The position numbers and the translations under genes are program-made. Positions 31,168-41,084 of a DNA stretch of 58,860 nucleotides are shown here, in pieces. The DNA comes from Magnetovibrio sp. (GTDB taxonomy: Bacteria; Pseudomonadota; Alphaproteobacteria; Rhodospirillales_A; JABHCV01), in assembly GCA_002717285.1 (NCBI GenBank), contig PBDF01000012.1, forward strand, positions 25,996 to 84,855. Reading direction: 5' to 3'. Position 1 is the stretch's first letter; every line of letters begins with the position of its first letter. Below the pieces are notes generated by a model that searched no databases, was not told the DNA's origin, and worked only from the letters and a program-made list of their open reading frames with translations.

Positions 31168-32094
31168 GTGAATAGGACCAAGTTGTCCAACTACGTTGAG
31201 ACTTTCTTAGAAATGATTGCGGTCGAACGCGGTGCAGCGAAAAATACAATTGAGTCTTACCACCGAGACTTATGCGATTTTGGTGATTTTTGTGCGGATC
31301 GTAACCGTTTGATTGAAAACGCTGACAGCATACTTATTCGATCTTATGTAAAAAAACTCTCAAATGCTGGAATTTCTCCTTCAACCAGCGCAAGACGTCT
31401 GTCTGCGCTCAGACAATTTTTTTGTTTTCTTCATGCTGAGGGGGTTCGAGTTGATAATCCTTCAAGCTCCCTTGATAGTCCAAAACTGAGACGCCCAATA
31501 CCAAAGTTTCTCAACGAAGATGAAGTTGAAGTTTTAATCAAAACGGCAGAAAACAAAAAAGGTAATGATGGTTTGAGGCTGATGGCTTTGCTTGAAATTC
31601 TTTATGCGACTGGGCTAAGGGTCTCGGAGCTTGTTAGCTTGCCGCTCTCTGCTATTAGTAGGGATGGGCGCATTCTTATTGTAAAGGGTAAGGGTGACAA
31701 AGAGCGGATGTTACCACTAAATGAGCCAGCTAGTGAAGCTATCAAGTCGTACAAAACTGTTAGGGATACTTTTGTTCCAAAGAGCAATCAAGGAGTTGAC
31801 CCGGGCTGGTTATTTCCCTCTCGTTCCAAGCAAGGCTACTTGACGCGAGCAAGGTTTGGCCAGCTTATGAAAGAGTTGGCTTTTGATTCTGGTCTTGACC
31901 CCCGCCGAGTCTCTCCTCACGTGCTTCGCCACTCTTTTGCCAGTCATTTACTTGCCCACGGTGCAGATCTTCGTTCACTGCAACAATTACTTGGACATTC
32001 AGATATTGCGACAACTCAAATTTATACTCATGTACTTCAAGAACGGTTACGCCAACTCCTTGATGACGTTCACCCATTGGCAAGGAAAAACTAA
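31168..32094 (+). CDS. xerD: Site-specific tyrosine recombinase XerD
   Basis: Resolves chromosome dimers at dif together with XerC and FtsK. The N-terminal SAM-like core-binding domain (about 5-95) is followed by the catalytic domain. It has all six active-site residues: Arg151, Lys175, His251, Arg254, His277 and Tyr286. The length of 308 and its context beside aroK/aroB and accA point to chromosomal XerD, not a mobile-element integrase. The start is GTG, 3 bases after the upstream stop. Confidence 0.93.
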   Translation: MNRTKLSNYVETFLEMIAVERGAAKNTIESYHRDLCDFGDFCADRNRLIENADSILIRSYVKKLSNAGISPSTSARRLSALRQFFCFLHAEGVRVDNPSSSLDSPKLRRPIPKFLNEDEVEVLIKTAENKKGNDGLRLMALLEILYATGLRVSELVSLPLSAISRDGRILIVKGKGDKERMLPLNEPASEAIKSYKTVRDTFVPKSNQGVDPGWLFPSRSKQGYLTRARFGQLMKELAFDSGLDPRRVSPHVLRHSFASHLLAHGADLRSLQQLLGHSDIATTQIYTHVLQERLRQLLDDVHPLARKN

Positions 32095-32109
32095 CCACAG
32101 ATTGGTTAG
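32086..32109 (-). terminator. Rho-independent terminator of the iclR-type gene
   Basis: On the minus strand a 7-base stem (CTAACCA / TGGTTAG, arms 32103-32109 and 32091-32097) with a 5-base loop is followed at once by TTTTT (32090-32086). It lies 16 bases after the regulator stop and overlaps the xerD stop codon on the other strand. Confidence 0.75.
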
Positions 32110-32124
32110 CTAGCCAGATGATTT

Positions 32125-33021
32125 TTATGAGTTTTTACTTCTTGTTTTTTTTGTTGCGCCTCCAGTAATTAACTGTAGAGCATTATTTAAAGTTGATGCA
32201 TTTTTGGTGCCTGTAGCATGTAGGGGCCTGTTTATATCTAATGGTAGCCTTCCTCCAAACTCTGCAGTTATATCTTTACAAGTTTTTTGTACAAGGCGAC
32301 CTAGGGTGGGAATGCGGGCATTTGTGATCCTCGCTGTTGGACCAGAAATAGAAATTGCTGCTAGTGGCCCACCGTTTTCATTATAGATCACGGAAGCCAC
32401 ACAACGTACACCAATAGATTGCTCTTCATCATCTATTGCATATCCAGAGACTTGTGTTTTTTTTAAGTTCTCTAGAAATTTTGGTGTAAAAACTTGGTTT
32501 TCAGCAGGTGCATCTGGTTCGAGTTGGATGATCATATTTCTGTCATTTTCATTCATACCGGCTAAAATTGCTTTGCCAACGGCTGAGCAATGCAGTGGAA
32601 CTCGCGAGCCGGGGCGCACAGAAGTTCGCATGATTTCATGACTTTCTACCTGAGCAAGATAAACCATTTCGTCTTGATCTTGAGCTGCCAAATTAACCGT
32701 CTCACCAACTTCGTCCATCAAGTGTCGCATAAATGCTTTAGCTAAAGGAACAAAATTACGTGAGCGGGCAAAGGCATTACCCACAACAAAGGACTGAACT
32801 CCGACTGACCAGAGGTTGCTACTACGATTAAAGCGAACAAAACGATTGTTTTCAAGAGTTGTAAGTAAACGGTGGGTAGTTGAAGTTGGTAACTGACAAA
32901 TTTGAGCCAATTCAGTTAAAATCAAGCCGCTATCATTGTTAGAGAGTTTGTTCAATATAGTTAGAGCTCTAGTTAATGACTGTACTTCCGAACTTCTATT
33001 GGGTGACTTCTTTTTATCCAA
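32125..33021 (-). CDS. IclR-family transcriptional regulator
   Basis: 298 residues. An N-terminal winged helix-turn-helix (RALTILNKLSNNDSGLILTELAQICQLPTSTTHRLLTTLE, about 19-58) is followed by the GAF-like IclR effector domain (RPGSRVPLHCSAVGKAILAG and GYAIDDEEQSIGVRCVASVI). Such regulators often respond to small aromatic or carboxylic acids; the ligand here is unknown. The start codon appears to be TTG at 33021. A C-terminal 30-residue basic extension is extra to the family. An IclR-like palindrome lies about 95 bases upstream, so self-regulation is likely. Confidence 0.88.
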   Translation of the reverse strand: MDKKKSPNRSSEVQSLTRALTILNKLSNNDSGLILTELAQICQLPTSTTHRLLTTLENNRFVRFNRSSNLWSVGVQSFVVGNAFARSRNFVPLAKAFMRHLMDEVGETVNLAAQDQDEMVYLAQVESHEIMRTSVRPGSRVPLHCSAVGKAILAGMNENDRNMIIQLEPDAPAENQVFTPKFLENLKKTQVSGYAIDDEEQSIGVRCVASVIYNENGGPLAAISISGPTARITNARIPTLGRLVQKTCKDITAEFGGRLPLDINRPLHATGTKNASTLNNALQLITGGATKKTRSKNS

Positions 33022-33549
33022 TTGATTGAGATCTTTCTTTGGAAAATGTATATTAAAAATATATAAGAAATATATTGTTATGGTATATATTTTTTTTATA
33101 GCTTTACCGTAATGTGGAATATAATTTCCATAACAGGTTTAATTGTGGAAATTTCTTTAAGAATGAAAAGATAAATTTGTCTCGAGGGGAATTAACTGAC
33201 TCAATTAATGCCTAAATGTACATGGAAGAGTTGGTGGGGTTTGCGAGGCTAGGAGTTATGTTGTGCGGTTTTAATCAAACTCTTCTATACAAAATCCTAA
33301 TATATACTTATGAGTAAAATCAAGTGGATAATAATAACTCCACTCAAGATCTTGACACCTAAATCAGTCTCAATGGCTTTTACTGCCTTCTTTACAGACA
33401 CACAAAGTTCCATTTGTGTTACATAGGACAAAGGAATAGCTGAAAAAGGTTTAAATTTTTGCCACAGGTTGACTGAGCTTAGTCAAGCTTTTAAAAACAG
33501 AATAAGTCCGTTATACATTCCTTTGATTGACTTGTGGCTTGCGAGAAAA
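33022..33549. other. Intergenic region, IclR-type gene | accA
   Basis: 528 bases without a supported gene. Besides the palindromes listed separately it holds an inverted repeat AGTGGA (33323-33328) / TCCACT (33339-33344). The part near 33032-33100 is almost pure A/T and rich in TATATT. An open frame reaches back to 33469 in front of accA but is not conserved. Confidence 0.4.
33115..33155. promoter_or_regulatory. Probable IclR-type operator
   Basis: TGGAATATAATTTCCA (33115-33130) is close to the IclR box described in E. coli, TGGAAATNATTTCCA. A second half-site, TGGAAATTTC, follows at 33146-33155. Both lie upstream of the divergent iclR-type gene, a usual place for autoregulation. Confidence 0.5.
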
Positions 33550-34512
33550 ATGCCAATGCATAATTATCTTGACTTTGAAAAACCTATTGCTGACCTTGAA
33601 GGCAAAATCGAAGAGCTTTGTCATCTTTCAAATGATGGTCAAGTAAACATAGAAGAGGAGGTAACTAAGCTTCAAGCTAAAGTTGAAAAACTGTTACGCC
33701 AAACTTATGCAAAACTATCTCCATGGCAGAAAACCCAAATCGCACGACATCCTGATCGACCCCACGCTGTTGATTACATCAAGCTGCTAATTGATGATTT
33801 CACCTACCTTGCTGGGGACCGTACCTTTGCGGAAGATACTGCAATCATTGGCGGACTTGGGCGGTTTCGTGGGTCATCCGTTGTGGTAATTGGCAATGAG
33901 AAAGGTGCTGATACAACAGATCGAGTAGCTCACAATTTTGGTATGGCTAGACCAGAAGGTTATAGAAAGGCTATTCGACTGATGGAATTGGCAGACCGCT
34001 TTCATTTGCCAGTCATAACCTTGATTGATACCCCAGGAGCCTATCCGGGTGTAGACGCCGAAGAACGCGGTCAAGCAGAGGCTATAGCTCGTTCAATTGA
34101 AACTTGCTTTCTAGTCAAGATACCCCTGATAAGTGTTGTTATCGGTGAAGGTGGCTCTGGAGGTGCAATTGCACTTGCTGCAGCAAATAGCGTTACAATG
34201 CTTGAACACTCAGTTTACTCTGTAATTTCACCTGAGGGATGCGCCTCTATTTTATGGCGTGATGGCGAACAATCAAAAGAAGCTGCTGATTCCCTTAAGT
34301 TGACGGCGCAAAATTTGCTTAGCCTAGGTGTTATTGAGAACATAGTTCCTGAACCTCTTGGTGGTGCACATCGTGACCCTGAAGAGACAATCAATGCCGT
34401 TGGGGATGTAATTGAAGAAGATCTGCGGGAATTGGGAAATTTTGATGGTGGTGTTTTAAAAAGTAAACGTCGTGAAAAATTTTTAAAAATTGGATCAAAA
34501 ATTTCTGTTTAG
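33550..34512 (+). CDS. accA: Acetyl-CoA carboxylase carboxyltransferase subunit alpha
   Basis: Carboxyltransferase alpha subunit, which with AccD moves CO2 from biotin to acetyl-CoA in the first step of fatty-acid synthesis. Key segments are [18 protein letters not shown] at the N-terminus, [20 protein letters not shown], and the oxyanion regions [17 protein letters not shown] and [12 protein letters not shown] placed the start at ATG 33550 because the family begins at LDFEKPI; the second ATG at 33556 is also possible. 320 residues. Confidence 0.95.
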   Translation: MPMHNYLDFEKPIADLEGKIEELCHLSNDGQVNIEEEVTKLQAKVEKLLRQTYAKLSPWQKTQIARHPDRPHAVDYIKLLIDDFTYLAGDRTFAEDTAIIGGLGRFRGSSVVVIGNEKGADTTDRVAHNFGMARPEGYRKAIRLMELADRFHLPVITLIDTPGAYPGVDAEERGQAEAIARSIETCFLVKIPLISVVIGEGGSGGAIALAAANSVTMLEHSVYSVISPEGCASILWRDGEQSKEAADSLKLTAQNLLSLGVIENIVPEPLGGAHRDPEETINAVGDVIEEDLRELGNFDGGVLKSKRREKFLKIGSKISV

Positions 34513-34515
34513 CCT

Positions 34516-35316
34516 TTATTGTTTTTTCAACTGTTTTTGATAAAAGGCAAAGTGCTCTAGTAGTTTAAGTACGTCTGGGTTTAATTTGTTCCATTCAGTT
34601 TCACCTATGGAATCACTATGCTTAAGGTAACGCAGAAAGCTCTCACATTGTTTTTCTAGTTGTTTCTTGAAGTTAATCATTACCGTTGAGAATTTGTCCA
34701 TTTTTAGATTTTGGTATGCCATTTCCTCATACAACCAGGCCTCGCATTCCATATCTACTAGGCGCATCTTGTTCCATTTACCATTGAGGTATTGAGTGCC
34801 ATGACCAACAAGTTCATGAACCAAAACTGCTGCAAGTTCCTTGATAGGCCATTTTGCGCCATGACGACTTACAATAACCAAAAAGGTATGCCTAGTTTTA
34901 TATTTTTTTTTTTGACTATAATAGAAAGGTGAAAATAGAGCTATCTTCACTGAACTGGTGGTTGGCTCTTTTTTTGGATATCGAGGATCATAAACAATAA
35001 TTACTGGCCCATTCATTTTCAATAGTTCAATCTGTGATTTGCTAAAGGGCGAATTCTTTTCAATAAGTGCCAAGGCTTGTTTGATAACATTTATAGCCCT
35101 TTTAGCAGGAACAATAGTTACATCAAATTTTGTGCTTTCCGGTGGAGTAATTCCAATTAAGGTAATGCCATTAAATTCTGAGATATTCAGAGCCTGAGGA
35201 TCTATTCCATTACCAACAATTATGGTTGCTTGTTCCTTAGTCAAAGTAGTTGTTAGTCCGGGCCAACTACTAAAAAAAAATAATGGAACAATGAAAAAAG
35301 ATAGGATTTTTTTCAA
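34516..35316 (-). CDS. Secreted HExxH protein, putative zinc metallopeptidase
   Basis: 266 residues with an N-terminal signal peptide (KKILSFFIVPLFFFSSWPG). The helix AAVLVHELVGHGTQYL contains HELVGH (167-172), a zinc-peptidase HExxH, and Glu190/Glu192 in DMECEAWLYEE are well placed as third ligand, so a gluzincin-like fold is plausible. I do not recognise the family. The start is TTG at 35316 with AGGA about 12 bases upstream. It lies 56 bases downstream of secA on the same strand, so it may be co-transcribed, and converges on accA with a 3-base gap. Confidence 0.7.
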   Translation of the reverse strand: MKKILSFFIVPLFFFSSWPGLTTTLTKEQATIIVGNGIDPQALNISEFNGITLIGITPPESTKFDVTIVPAKRAINVIKQALALIEKNSPFSKSQIELLKMNGPVIIVYDPRYPKKEPTTSSVKIALFSPFYYSQKKKYKTRHTFLVIVSRHGAKWPIKELAAVLVHELVGHGTQYLNGKWNKMRLVDMECEAWLYEEMAYQNLKMDKFSTVMINFKKQLEKQCESFLRYLKHSDSIGETEWNKLNPDVLKLLEHFAFYQKQLKKQ

Positions 35317-35372
35317 AACACAATGTTCCTAATAAATGACAAGGTTTTTAGTGAAGCAGAAAATATCGACTT

Positions 35373-38084
35373 TTATACTTTGCCACAGCAATGTTTATAT
35401 TTTTTTCCACTACCGCAAGGGCAGGGCGCATTTCTGGGAACTCGGCCCCAAGTAGTATTATCATTTGGATTAATCTCTGAAGAAGCTTGCCGGCTTCTTA
35501 TCGGGGATGCCTGTGATGTAATTTCAGAGTTCTCTGCTTCTTGTCTAAACGCAGGGTCATCACGCGTTTCTATCATCTCAATACTATTTCGACGAGAAAT
35601 GGTATTTTCATCGTTCAATGCTGTCTGCAGTTCAATGTGAGATAATATCTGAGTTAAGCGTTCGCGAAGGGTATTGAGCATTTCTTCGAATAGAGTGAAG
35701 GACTCCCTTTTGTACTCATTTAGTGGATCGCGCTGGCCATAACCACGCAACCCTATGCCTTGACGCAGATTATCTAATGTTAGCAAGTGCTCTTTCCAAA
35801 CCTGATCAAGCATTTGTAACAAAAGGTTTTTTTCTACTGAGCGCATGACATCAGAACCGTAGTTTGCTACTTTTTCTGCTTCAAGTGTTTTTCCAAACTC
35901 TTTTATGCGTTCACAAATTTCAGTATCTGCAATGCCTTCTTCTTTAGCCCACTCTGTAATTGGTAAATCTTTACCGAAAATTCGTAATACTTCCTCGCGT
36001 AAACTTTTTATATCCCACTGCTCCGCATAGGCTTTCTCCGGTATATATCTTGCGACTAAGTCCTCAATTATTTGCTCGCGCATGTCCTTTATTTCTTCTG
36101 AAACATCGTCCGATGCCATCAATTCTTTCCGTTGTTCAAAAATGACCTTACGTTGATCATTCATTACATCATCAAATTTAAGTAGATTTTTGCGGATTTC
36201 AAAGTTTCGTGCCTCAACTTTTTGCTGAGCTTTTTCAAGGGCTTTATTAACCCAGGGATGAACAATTGCTTCGCCTTCCTGTAGCCCAAGTTTTTGTAAC
36301 ATCGTATCTATGCGTTCTGACCCAAAGATACGCATTAGATCGTCTTCGAGAGATAAGAAAAATTTTGATGCGCCTACGTCACCTTGCCGACCAGCACGAC
36401 CGCGCAATTGATTATCAATTCTCCTGCTTTCGTGGCGCTCAGTACCCACTATGTAAAGGCCACCTGCTTCCAGAACTAGTTTTTTACGGTTTTTAATCTC
36501 AGTTGTGATTTGTTTTGCCTTTTCCTTTCCATTTACATTATTGAGTGCATCAGTTACCAACATGTCAGTATTGCCCCCGAGTTGAATGTCAGTGCCCCGA
36601 CCAGCCATGTTGGTAGCAATGGTTACGCTTCCCGGTTCGCCAGCCTTTGCGATGATAGTGGCTTCTTGCTCGTGATGGCGTGCATTCAAGACGCTGTGTT
36701 TGATTTTTTCTTTTTTTAGAAGAGCTGAGAGATGCTCAGATTTTTCAATGCTAACTGTTCCTACGAGGACAGGTTGCTGACGGCTCTTGCATAGTTTGAT
36801 TAATTTTATGATGGCTGCGTCCTTCTCAGCTGCAGAGCGGTAGACTTCGTCATCCATGTCGTCTCGAATGCACTCTACATTTGTGGGAACATCAACTACC
36901 TCCAGATCATAAATTTCAGAAAATTCCCCAGCTTCAGTCATGGCAGTGCCAGTCATGCCGGCAAGTTTCGGATAAAGTCTAAAATAATTTTGAAACGTTA
37001 TGGAAGCCAGAGTTTGATTTTCATTTTGTATTTCCACATTTTCTTTTGCCTCAAGGGCCTGATGTAACCCATCTGAATAACGACGACCTTCCATCATGCG
37101 CCCAGTAAATTCATCTATAATTATAACTTTGTTATCTTTTACAATGTAATCTGTGTCCCGTTCGAATAAAATGTGTGCCCGTAATGCCTGATTTGCATGG
37201 TGTACGAGAGATATGTTCGCCATATCATATAATGATCCCTCGGACAGAAGCCCTTCATCTCGTAACAATTGTTCGATGTTTTCCGTGCCAGCCTCGGTCA
37301 GCGTTACGGCTTTGGCTTTTTCATCCTTTTCGTAGTCTTTTGATGTTAATCTTGGTATAAGTTTGTTGATGGCAATGTATTGGTCAGCTGCATCTTCAGT
37401 AGGGCCAGAAATGATTAGAGGAGTACGCGCTTCATCAATCAGAATAGAATCTACTTCATCTACAATAGCAAAATTAAAAGGGCGTTGGACCATATCCTCC
37501 AATGTGAATTTCATGTTGTCACGAAGGTAGTCAAACCCAAGCTCATTATTGGTAGCATAAGTTACATCACAAGCATAAGCAGCACGACGCTCATCATCAC
37601 TTAGTCCGTGAATGATAAAAGCGCAGGTCAAGCCAAGAAACTCATAAATTTGTGCCATCCACTCAGCATCACGTTGTGCTAAATAATCATTGACAGTCAC
37701 AACATGCGCTCCTTTTTTGCTTAGAGCATTTAAATAAATAGGTAGGGTTGAAGCTAGTGTCTTTCCCTCTCCAGTTTTCATTTCTGCGATCATACCTCGA
37801 TGTAAAACTATGCCGCCAAGCAACTGTACATCGTAGTGGCGCTGTCCAAGGGTGCGTTTGGCAGCCTCACGTACGGTTGCAAATGCGTCAACAAGTATAT
37901 CGTTAGTGCTTTCGCCAGAAATCAGGCGGTCCCTAAGCCAAGAAGTTCGCTTTTGCAGTTCAGAGTCACTTAGGTTCTCTAGCTGTGGTTCAAGCGCATT
38001 AATGGCATCGACGTCTTTTTGTAGTGTCTTTAAAAAGCGTTCGTTAGCAGAACCAAATAATCGCCGTACAATGGCGCTAATCAT
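35373..38084 (-). CDS. secA: Preprotein translocase ATPase SecA
   Basis: Motor of the Sec export pathway, 903 residues. Walker A is in [12 protein letters not shown] (about 102-113), the DEAD-type Walker B is [12 protein letters not shown], and the preprotein cross-linking, helical wing and scaffold regions are all full length. The C-terminus carries the SEC-C zinc motif [14 protein letters not shown] that binds SecB or the membrane. It is divergent from the parvulin gene, an arrangement common in alphaproteobacteria. Confidence 0.97.
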   Translation of the reverse strand: MISAIVRRLFGSANERFLKTLQKDVDAINALEPQLENLSDSELQKRTSWLRDRLISGESTNDILVDAFATVREAAKRTLGQRHYDVQLLGGIVLHRGMIAEMKTGEGKTLASTLPIYLNALSKKGAHVVTVNDYLAQRDAEWMAQIYEFLGLTCAFIIHGLSDDERRAAYACDVTYATNNELGFDYLRDNMKFTLEDMVQRPFNFAIVDEVDSILIDEARTPLIISGPTEDAADQYIAINKLIPRLTSKDYEKDEKAKAVTLTEAGTENIEQLLRDEGLLSEGSLYDMANISLVHHANQALRAHILFERDTDYIVKDNKVIIIDEFTGRMMEGRRYSDGLHQALEAKENVEIQNENQTLASITFQNYFRLYPKLAGMTGTAMTEAGEFSEIYDLEVVDVPTNVECIRDDMDDEVYRSAAEKDAAIIKLIKLCKSRQQPVLVGTVSIEKSEHLSALLKKEKIKHSVLNARHHEQEATIIAKAGEPGSVTIATNMAGRGTDIQLGGNTDMLVTDALNNVNGKEKAKQITTEIKNRKKLVLEAGGLYIVGTERHESRRIDNQLRGRAGRQGDVGASKFFLSLEDDLMRIFGSERIDTMLQKLGLQEGEAIVHPWVNKALEKAQQKVEARNFEIRKNLLKFDDVMNDQRKVIFEQRKELMASDDVSEEIKDMREQIIEDLVARYIPEKAYAEQWDIKSLREEVLRIFGKDLPITEWAKEEGIADTEICERIKEFGKTLEAEKVANYGSDVMRSVEKNLLLQMLDQVWKEHLLTLDNLRQGIGLRGYGQRDPLNEYKRESFTLFEEMLNTLRERLTQILSHIELQTALNDENTISRRNSIEMIETRDDPAFRQEAENSEITSQASPIRSRQASSEINPNDNTTWGRVPRNAPCPCGSGKKYKHCCGKV

Positions 38085-38552
38085 TATTACCTCAAGAAAA
38101 ATAAGTTGGGTGAGTTGACCAAATGATCCCTCTTTGACATCAGCAAGTGATAGTGTCCATAAGGTCTTGTGTCAATGCAGTGGATTGAATGTCTTTGACA
38201 TTTATTGAATACAAAGTTTAAAGATGGATTGTTGATAAATCAAGTTACTACTAATTTAGGGTTGTCAAGGAAAAATAGTTTTAATTTATTTGTAAATTTA
38301 ATTTTCTTAAGGCTTTGTAAAGAGAGATACTACTAGTGGATAGAAATTATTATTTCAGTAATAGCATCAAAAAAAGACTCAAAATGGAAGTTTGATGAGT
38401 TTCAGAACTTTTGTGTTTCTATTATACAAAAAAACGTTTTATCTGCTGTTTCAACACTTGTTTCTGACATGGTGATATGGTTTACCCAAACAAAAGTTTG
38501 ATTTAGTTATTTTTTTGTGGGCATTAATTTTTTGAAAGGACTTTCTATAATT
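38085..38552. other. Divergent intergenic region, secA | ppiC-argJ
   Basis: 468 bases carrying the promoters of both units. A small inverted repeat AATGTC-TTT-GACATT occurs at about 38189-38203. I found no coding potential or classic SecM-like leader. Confidence 0.35.
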
Positions 38553-39398
38553 ATGAACTGTGTAAGAGTACATGTTTCGCTTATTATTTTTGTGATTGGA
38601 ATTATTGCACCTCAAATGGTTATAGCTCAAGACGATCCGGTTGTAGCCATTGTAAATAAAGTAAAAATTTTGCGCTCTGAACTTGAGGATGCTCGTATGC
38701 GACTTCCGGATAGATTGAGGAATTTACCTCTCCAATCAGTATATGGAATGCTTGTTAATTCATTAATTAACACCAAATTGGTCGCTGCAGAGGCAAGAAA
38801 AATCAACTTGCATAATGATGAAGGTGTGCGCAAGCGAATTTCTAGAATTAAAGACCAAATTCTGGAGCGTGCTTTTTTAGAGTTATACATTGAAAAGCGT
38901 ATTACTGAGAAAGCTTTGGCAGAACACTATGAAAAGCTGATTGTTGCTAATTCATCAAAGGAAGAAATTAAAGCTCGCCATATCCTTCTGGAAAAAAAGG
39001 CACAAGCCATTGAAATAATTAGGGAAATTGAAAAAGGCGAAGAATTTTCGGAGCTCGCAAAGAAACATTCTACAGGGCCTTCCGCTTCTAAGGGTGGAGA
39101 TTTGGGTTACTTTGCTGAAGGACAAATGGTTCCCGCTTTCTCAAAGGCAGCTTTTGCCTTGAAAAAAGGTGAAATTACGACAGAGCCAGTTCAGACCCAA
39201 TTTGGCTGGCACGTTATCAAACTTGATGACCGTCGTCCTTTACAACCCCTTAAAAGGACTGAAATTGAAGAACAGCTCCGCGCAGCAGTCTCTCAAGAAA
39301 TTGGTACTGCCTATTTGAAAGAGTTACGGCAAACTGCCAATATAAAACAATTTAACCTAGATGGGTCACCACTCATGGTTAAACCAATCGTAAAATAG
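38553..39398 (+). CDS. Periplasmic parvulin-type peptidyl-prolyl isomerase
   Basis: Exported foldase of the SurA/PpiC group, 281 residues. The ATG at 38553 starts a signal peptide (VSLIIFVIGIIAPQMVIAQ), with AAAGGA 12 bases upstream. A helical chaperone-like N domain (about 25-125) is followed by one parvulin domain. That domain has the typical KARHILLE, GPSASKGGDLGYF, MVPAFSKAAFAL and FGWHVIKL segments. It assists folding of exported proteins, fitting its position opposite secA. argJ follows after 8 bases. Confidence 0.92.
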   Translation: MNCVRVHVSLIIFVIGIIAPQMVIAQDDPVVAIVNKVKILRSELEDARMRLPDRLRNLPLQSVYGMLVNSLINTKLVAAEARKINLHNDEGVRKRISRIKDQILERAFLELYIEKRITEKALAEHYEKLIVANSSKEEIKARHILLEKKAQAIEIIREIEKGEEFSELAKKHSTGPSASKGGDLGYFAEGQMVPAFSKAAFALKKGEITTEPVQTQFGWHVIKLDDRRPLQPLKRTEIEEQLRAAVSQEIGTAYLKELRQTANIKQFNLDGSPLMVKPIVK

Positions 39399-39406
39399 AG
39401 TTTGTC

Positions 39407-40621
39407 ATGGTTAATGTGTCTCCCTTAGCACCAAAATGTTTTCCCAAGATGCCGGTCATTCCAGGAGTAAGCTTGGCAGCTGGGGAGACAAAAATTAAAT
39501 ATAAAGGTCGTAATGATTTGATGGTTGCACAGTTTGCTCCCGGAACCAGAGTTGCTGGGGTGTATACTCGCTCATTGACTTCATCCGCCCCGGTCGAATG
39601 GTGCCGTAAGATCTTGAGTAGTGGTCAGGCAGAAGCTCTTGTCGTGAACTCTGGAAATGCTAATGCATTCACTGGTAAGGCAGGTATTGTCTCTGTTGAA
39701 CGGATTGTTGAGGTTGTCGCGTCTTTGATTCCTTGTTCAACGTCAAAAGTGTTTGTGGCGTCGACTGGGGTCATTGGTGAGAGTCTGCCTGATAAGAAAT
39801 TGACGGCGACTTTACCTAAATTGTTCAAAAGATTAGGTGAAAATAATTGGGAAGAAGCTGCTAATTCGATTTTAACAACAGATACTTATCCAAAGGGGGC
39901 GACTCGTACTGCAGATATAGGTGGTACTGAGGTAACAATTAATGGCATTGCTAAAGGTTCTGGTATGATTGCTCCAGATATGGCGACAATGTTGGCTTTT
40001 GTCTTTACTGACGCAAACATTGATCCAAAATCTTTGCAAGCTCTTTTAACAGATGGTGCAAATTTATCATTTAATGCAATTACAGTAGATAGCGATACCT
40101 CAACTAGTGATAGTCTTATGCTCTTTGCGACCGGCAAAGCAGGTAATGATAAAGCGTCACCGCTTGACGATTTTAAGGAAAAGCTAACAGAGGTTCTGAT
40201 TGATCTTGCTTGTCAAGTTGTTAGGGATGGTGAGGGTGCTTCTAAATTTATTGCTGTTACTATTAGCGGTGCTGATGATGATGGTGCAGCTAAACGTATA
40301 GGATTAGCTATTGCAAACTCCCCTTTGGTCAAGACTGCTGTTGCTGGGGAAGACCCAAATTGGGGTAGGATAGTGATGGCTGTAGGTAAGGCTGGTGAAA
40401 AAGCCAACCGTGATAAGTTGGCCATTCGTATTGGAGGAATTGCCATTGCTGAAGGTGGGCAAGTCATCTCAAATTACGATGAAAGTCCAGTAGTTGAACA
40501 CATGAAGGGTACAAACATCGACATATTTGTTGATGTAGGCATTGCTGAAGGTCGGGCTACTGTGTGGACCTGTGATTTAACTCATAGATACATTAGTATC
40601 AATGCTGACTACAGATCTTGA
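39407..40621 (+). CDS. argJ: Bifunctional glutamate N-acetyltransferase / ornithine acetyltransferase
   Basis: Recycles the acetyl group between N-acetylornithine and glutamate in arginine synthesis. The proenzyme self-cleaves before the Thr of the ATMLAF motif (KGSGMIAPDMATMLAF), yielding alpha and beta chains. Other conserved segments are EALVVNSGNANAFTG and the late GEDPNWGRI. 404 residues. Its 3' end overlaps mutT by 20 bases. Confidence 0.96.
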   Translation: MVNVSPLAPKCFPKMPVIPGVSLAAGETKIKYKGRNDLMVAQFAPGTRVAGVYTRSLTSSAPVEWCRKILSSGQAEALVVNSGNANAFTGKAGIVSVERIVEVVASLIPCSTSKVFVASTGVIGESLPDKKLTATLPKLFKRLGENNWEEAANSILTTDTYPKGATRTADIGGTEVTINGIAKGSGMIAPDMATMLAFVFTDANIDPKSLQALLTDGANLSFNAITVDSDTSTSDSLMLFATGKAGNDKASPLDDFKEKLTEVLIDLACQVVRDGEGASKFIAVTISGADDDGAAKRIGLAIANSPLVKTAVAGEDPNWGRIVMAVGKAGEKANRDKLAIRIGGIAIAEGGQVISNYDESPVVEHMKGTNIDIFVDVGIAEGRATVWTCDLTHRYISINADYRS

Positions 40622-41084
40622 TCAGGGCTGTTACGAAGCTGAGGGTAAGAAGCCAGAGGGGCATGTTCCGACGATTCTGGTATCTGCTGTTGCTTTGATT
40701 GATGTGGATGGCAGGGTTTTGCTCTCAAAACGCCCCAAAGAAAAGACTATGGCAGGTCTTTGGGAATTTCCGGGTGGAAAGGTTGAAAAAAATGAGACTC
40801 CAGAAATGGCACTTGTTCGTGAGTTAGCAGAAGATCTTAACATTGATGTTTCTGAGAGTTGTTTATCCCCACTCACATTTGCTTCACATATTTATCAAAA
40901 AAATGAATATATCAATAGATCGTTTCACCTTTTAATGCCTCTATTTGTTTGCCGTGCGTGGAAGGGTGTAGTGACTGCAAATGAGGGGCAGACACTTAAA
41001 TGGCGTTATCCTCTTGACATAAACACCAATGAAATGCCTGTAGCAGATATCCCGTTGGTTGCTTTTTTGAGAGACTGGTTATGA
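40602..41084 (+). CDS. mutT: MutT-type Nudix hydrolase (8-oxo-dGTP diphosphatase)
   Basis: Sanitises oxidised nucleotides; 160 residues. The Nudix box can be read from Gly59 to Ile81 with Glu65, Arg73, Glu74 and Glu77 intact. The last metal-binding Glu is Asp (position 78) and the usual Gly after it is Asn80. The N-terminal 20 residues before the fold come from the overlap with argJ and may not be essential. The start at 40602 has no clear site and probably relies on coupling. Its stop overlaps the next ATG (ATGA). Confidence 0.87.
   Translation: MLTTDLDQGCYEAEGKKPEGHVPTILVSAVALIDVDGRVLLSKRPKEKTMAGLWEFPGGKVEKNETPEMALVRELAEDLNIDVSESCLSPLTFASHIYQKNEYINRSFHLLMPLFVCRAWKGVVTANEGQTLKWRYPLDINTNEMPVADIPLVAFLRDWL

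Noticed and set aside
33216..33312. Short frame (about 33 codons) between the iclR-type gene and accA
   Set aside because: No ribosome site and no recognisable sequence; chance is enough to explain it.
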